In this document: in pieces, positions 60,690 to 64,000 of the stretch
Layout of the letters: each line of letters starts with the position of its first letter
How positions within the stretch are numbered: position 1 is the stretch's first letter
Assembly: GCF_902459465.1 (NCBI RefSeq)
Contig: NC_047081.1
Coordinates: forward strand, 10,817,857-10,881,856
DNA length: 64,000 nt
Direction: 5' to 3'
From: Asterias rubens
Taxonomy: Eukaryota; Echinodermata; Asteroidea; Forcipulatida; Asteriidae
Notes under the pieces: generated by a model
Database searches by the model: none
Seen by the model: only the letters and a program-made list of their open reading frames with translations
Told to the model about the DNA's origin: nothing
Program-made: the position numbers and the translations under genes

Positions 60690-60903
60690 CTCAATGTAAC
60701 AATATCTCTCGCAAATCCCACCGTCCGGAGTGTGTCTATTCGCCGGGCTCATGTACAGATCATCGGCTTTGACCATTCGCACGTAGATGGGAAGCAGTGT
60801 GTACGTCTGATACAACTTGCCGTACTCCTGTAGTACCCTAACGATGTCTGCTAACGCCGCGTCCAGGTCCTGTAGCGGTATGCAGTATTCGGCCGTCTTG
60901 ATG
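60690..60903 (-). CDS. Sugar-lactone oxidase-like flavoprotein, third visible exon
   Basis: Acceptor CCGTTGTCGTTTCATAG precedes 60,903 and donor GAG|GTAAGA follows 60,690. The exon has one base plus 71 codons and ends in phase 0. It encodes IKTAEYCIPLQDLDAALADI, then YTLLPIYVRMVKADDLYMSP and ERYCYIE. The AEYxIP..AL..I and P-x-xVR patterns are the substrate-domain core of ALO/GULO-type oxidases. The preceding exon's CA plus this exon's first C make a His codon at the junction. Confidence 0.85.
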
Positions 60904-61050
60904 CTATGAAACGACAACGGTACATAGTCTTATTTCAAAATACACATTATGTGGTGTTTTTGAGACAGGATCCGGTGAAACCCTTATAAGAAAACCAAAG
61001 TATCCGACTCGCAAGGAAGATAATTTTTTACAAAAGATGTTTTTACAAAA

Positions 61051-61192
61051 CACTCCTAAATATAAGTCATTTTGAGGTATGGTGGACACAATACTATGAC
61101 ACTATTTGGTTGGGGTAAATTAGACACACAAACCAAACAAACAGTTCACTCCTATGGTGTCCACCATACTTCAAAAAAGGCTAATAGGAGTG
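61051..61192. mobile_element. Hairpin element, unexpanded relative of the 39-bp array
   Basis: Ends CACTCCTA and TAGGAGTG are inverted. Inside, GAGGTATGGTGGACAC and GTGTCCACCATACTTC form a second inverted pair. The right half CACTCCTATGGTGTCCACCA then TACTTCAAAAAAGGCTAAT matches one unit of the 35.3-kb array and its 3' flank (CTCATAAAGGCTAAT), but here it occurs once. Confidence 0.75.
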
Positions 61193-61452
61193 TGTGAGGG
61201 TACCGCTATTTCCAGAGCTCAATTTTGTTTGACACTATGACATTGCCCCCAGCATACCCTGACCATGATTCCTATTATTATTCGTTGACATTGTGACATT
61301 TGACCCCCATCCACATTGCAGAGGAGCATGTGCCTTTTGGTAGGAGTTAGCCTTGATTTCAAGGATAAACCAGCAACCAGGGACCTCCTTTTGTCCCTCT
61401 TTTGTTTGTGTGCTTTTGTAGTTTTGTACACACTTTCTAACCGGGGACCTTA

Positions 61453-61839
61453 TTAAAGGCAGTGGACACTATTGGTAATTACTCAAAATAATTATTAGCA
61501 TAAAACCTTTCTCGGTGACGAGTAATGGGGAGAGGTTTATGGTATAAAACATTGTGCGAAACGGCTCCCTTTGAAGTGTCATAGTTTTCGAGAAAGAAGT
61601 AATTTTCCACGGATTTGATTTCGAGACCTCAGATTTAGAACTTGAGGTCTCGAAATCAACCATCTAAACGCACACAACTTTGTGTGACAAGGGTGTTTTT
61701 TTCTTTCATTATTATCTCGCAAGTTCGATGACCGATTGAGCTCAAATTTTTACAGGTTTGTTATTTTATGCATATGTTGAGATACACCAACTGTGAAGGC
61801 TAGTCTTTGACGATTACCAATAGTGTCCACTGCCTTTAA
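61453..61839. mobile_element. TTAA-flanked palindromic MITE, family A
   Basis: A complete 387-bp copy with perfect TTAA at both ends, GGCAGTGGACACTATTGGTA ends and the GAGACCTCAGATTT / AACTTGAGGTCTC hairpin. Among the best preserved in the window and a good reference for a consensus. Confidence 0.9.
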
Positions 61840-62084
61840 TACAAATGGGAAGCCTGTTGTCCTCTTTTGTTTTTGGCCCTCGGTTTAAATGTTCTGCTAA
61901 TGTTAATGTTAATCCCTTTTCTTGACGGTGTGATGTGGACCAAACACCGCCTTGAAATCAAGGCTAGGTTGGAGTTGCAATGGATGTAAACGGTGTGTAT
62001 AAACGGTGGTGTAAAGCAGAATATTTCTAATTTTTAGGGAGAGATTCACAGCAAAACATAGACAGAGAGAAGTTCGAAACTTAC

Positions 62085-62239
62085 TGTAAGTTTCCGTTGG
62101 TGAAGGTGAGAACGTTGTACCATTTCTGGATGTACGGAGCGTCTCGAGCGAACTGGTGCAGTCCGCAGTCGGCAAACCACGGGATGAAAGACGGCAGACA
62201 GTGGGCACCAAGCTGGAGACACGACGCCGAACAGTCTGT
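62085..62239 (-). CDS. Sugar-lactone oxidase-like flavoprotein, second visible exon
   Basis: Acceptor GTTTTTGTTGACCTACTTCAG before 62,239 (phase 0) and donor ACA|GTAAGT after 62,085 leave 51 codons plus CA. It encodes TDCSASCLQLGAHCLPSF, then IPWFADCGL and YIQKWYNVLTFTNGN. The cysteine-rich start continues the cysteine-rich end of the previous exon, and the KWYNVL segment leads into the conserved oxidase core. Confidence 0.85.
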
Positions 62240-62626
62240 CTGAAGTAGGTCAACAAAAACAAGCAGAAAACGAAATTCAGTCTTCAAACTCTTAGGCCTA
62301 ACTCTTTTGATATCATGAGCCTGGCGAATGGTGTATGGTATCTCATAATAAACTAGTAATAATTTATTAAAACAATATAAACATACACATATTAAGGTCA
62401 ACAATGGTCCTTTTCAAATCCACGGCTTCGGCTCCCGATTCGGCTCAGGCTAGCTTGGCCCCGCGGTTATTTTGACAATTAATGTGCGAGCTTTGCGTAT
62501 ACACGCCCAGTGCTTCAGACGAGAGAAAAGAGACTAAAGCCGAATCCAAGCCGAAGTTTCAAAAAGGGCCAAAGAAACTAAAAACTAACAACAAAACGCC
62601 ACCAACGACGTATTTTGTCCAATTAC
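62240..62626. other. Intron of the oxidase-like gene
   Basis: A short intron (387 bp) with GTAATT donor and CTACTTCAG acceptor on the minus strand. No element was recognised in it. The plus-strand frame starting near 62,482 is incidental. Confidence 0.8.
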
Positions 62627-63295
62627 CTGAACTATCTGGCATGCACTTTGACCCCTACATCCTGTGCACGCGCAACATTGGAAGTTGAGGCAGCAATCGC
62701 ACTGACAGCTGCCCGTCTCTTCGGTCCTCTCCCCCGACAGATAAACGCTCTTCAACACGGTCCTGTCCGGGTCCTCGTGACTCTTTCTCGGAAACGGATT
62801 TACGAAGAACGAGAAATATTTCCCCTGCCCGGCAGACATGTTCTTCACAGTTTCGGGTATCGTGAACGGTTGTTGTGCTTTTATCGACTCTGACTCTTCC
62901 TCCAGTCGGGTAGTCGATTCCTCCAGAGACGAGTTCGTGGACGATATGTCTAGATTCGAATTGTTCCTGCTCGGCGCTCGTGTAACCGGTCTCGACGAAC
63001 ACGGTGTCGACTCCGGCCAGTCCATCTCGATATAATGTCTCGTTTCCCGGATGTTGTAAACCGGAACACACGTGAGGGTAACGGAGTAAATCACTCCGAG
63101 CGATCCGAAACCCACGGCCGCTGCACGGAACACGTCCGTGCTGTGAATGTCAAGGAGCGGATCGCCGTATTCTGCCGATTCGATTCTCTGCCGGACGGTA
63201 TCGAAATCCTCGTCGATTTCGCCTTCTCGTGGTATCCGGACTCGTACCTGGACTCCTCCGCAGATGATCATGTGAAGTTCTGCGACGAAATTTGA
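62627..63295 (-). CDS. Sugar-lactone oxidase-like flavoprotein, first visible exon (end of FAD domain plus insertion)
   Basis: Acceptor TTTTTTTTATAG before 63,295 (phase 0) and donor CAG|GTAATT after 62,627 (phase 0) give exactly 223 codons. Residues 1-95 finish the PCMH-type FAD-binding domain: MIICGGVQVRVRI, DPLLDIHSTDVFRAAAVGFG and SLGVIYSVTLTCVPVY, where the GFGSLGVI stretch is the family hallmark. Residues about 100-150 are a Ser/Glu-rich insertion (SRNNSNLDISSTNSS). Then KYFSFFVNPFP starts the substrate domain, interrupted by a cysteine cluster (CQCDCC, CCACTGC) not expected in yeast ALO or vertebrate GULO. The gene's 5' exons with the FAD phosphate-binding region must lie beyond 63,300 and were not found before the window end. 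Confidence 0.88.
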
Positions 63296-63480
63296 CTATA
63301 AAAAAAATAATAAGGAAGAACAAACTATAAAATCATATTTTTAAGTGAGACTATTTTTAAGTTCGCCTCTTAAATCAATAGATTGCAATCTAAAATGGTA
63401 TCATGTGAAAACATAATGACATCGAATATACATTTTCAAAATTGTAAAACCAGACATGAGAGTATAATGTATCTAATCTT

Positions 63481-63520
63481 CAAGAAGATGATCAGAGCAT
63501 ACTGATCGAAACGTCGCGAT
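63481..63520 (+). other. GAAACGTC motif, hammerhead-like remnant
   Basis: AAGAAGATGATCAGAGCATA then CTGATCGAAACGTCGCGATG: a six-pair hairpin (GATCAG / CTGATC) immediately before GAAAC-GTC, with AAGAAGA in place of CTGANGA. Confidence 0.3.
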
Positions 63521-63951
63521 GAAACCAACGATTCCTTACAGAACCACCCAAACTCAATTAGAGTTTATCATTAATGGTGTTACTGCAAACCTTACTATAT
63601 AGTCTACCATGCAACCTTTCAAATCCTACTTATTTTCAAATTACTCCTAAGTTCAATACAAAACTTCTAAGATGGCTGGAACTGGCCATTTTGTGAAAGA
63701 ATAGCACTCTGATAATGTCTGGTATTTTTGAAAGCACTCTGACAACTTTGTTCAGCGAGACTGGTACAATAGTTAGATACCAATATCATGAGAAGTTAAA
63801 CCAGTCACGTTTGACCCTGTCCCCATCATAGAAATTAGTCCCTTGCGAGCTGGCCCGGGGCTGACGGCTCGAATGTGTGAGTAGAGGCAGTTTATGCCGC
63901 TACACTACAACGAGGTTAGGTTATAGGCATCCTTGGTTATCGCCGGTGCGT

Positions 63952-64000
63952 TTAAAGGGAAGGTATACCCTTGGTAATCACTCAAACATTTAAATCTGAG
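63952..64000 (+). mobile_element. Start of a TTAA-type repeat, cut by the window edge
   Basis: TTAAAGGGAAGGTATACCCT then TGGTAATCACTCAAA resembles the left end of TTAA-type MITEs in design (TTAA-A-GG.., TGGTAAT) but is not family A. The right end is outside the window. Confidence 0.4.

Larger units (their letters stand above)
60904..62084. other. Intron of the oxidase-like gene
   Basis: Holds a 142-bp hairpin element (relative of the 35.3-kb array) and a complete family A MITE. Flanked by GTAAGT (62,084-62,079) and TTTCATAG on the minus strand. Confidence 0.75.
63296..64000. other. Upstream intron of the oxidase-like gene, to window end
   Basis: Minus-strand upstream sequence of the 63.3-kb acceptor. 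No further exon of the FAD domain is visible. It contains one GAAACGTC motif and, at the edge, the start of a TTAA-type repeat. Confidence 0.6.

Noticed and set aside
1..64000. CRISPR arrays, operons, ribosome binding sites, prophage or insertion sequences
   Set aside because: The window is eukaryotic, with spliced genes and animal repeats. The only regular direct repeat, at 35.3 kb, has no spacers.

Overview
This is a window of animal nuclear DNA: genes are split by introns with GT..AG borders, gene density is low, and short palindromic transposons (MITEs), tRNA-derived SINE traces, a LINE remnant and simple repeats fill the rest. Several TTAA-flanked palindromic families, plus invertebrate forms of PKG, STYXL1, PRDM8 and a lactone-oxidase-like flavoenzyme, suggest a marine invertebrate deuterostome, most likely an echinoderm and perhaps a sea star. 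That placement is inferred from pattern recognition. No species can be named.

Layout. (1) 1-23,233: no recognisable coding exon. It probably lies in the long intron after the first conserved exon of a cGMP-dependent protein kinase gene, and holds MITEs, a LINE tail, a SINE and degenerate tandem repeats. (2) 23,234-23,633 (-): PKG exon with the leucine-zipper and autoinhibitory segment. A possible upstream coding exon lies at 27,177-27,417 (-). (3) 27,418-37,628: repeat-rich spacer with a palindrome-cluster element and a 39-bp tandem array of about 27 units. (4) 37,629-38,687 (-): large last exon of a STYXL1-like rhodanese plus dual-specificity phosphatase gene whose catalytic HCx5R motif is intact. 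(5) 38,688-45,600: more MITEs, including a second palindrome-cluster element in inverted orientation. (6) 45,665-49,384 (+): PRDM8/ZNF488-like gene, with a possible first exon near 45,7xx, a 5' UTR exon border at 47,892 and an uninterrupted 447-codon frame ending in two C2H2 fingers. (7) 49,385-56,292: intergenic. (8) 56,293-63,295 (-): the last four exons of a sugar-lactone oxidase (ALO/GULO)-like flavoprotein, whose N-terminal FAD part is not visible here.

The four genes are unrelated in function (cGMP signalling, phosphatase signalling, transcriptional regulation, FAD-dependent oxidation) and do not form a visible pathway. I found no clear new biological system. The best leads are the palindrome-cluster element pair, a tandem array apparently born inside a MITE whose unexpanded relative is also in the window, scattered hammerhead-like GAAACGTC motifs, the intact phosphatase active site, the PR-less PRDM8 reading frame and a cysteine-rich insertion in the oxidase.
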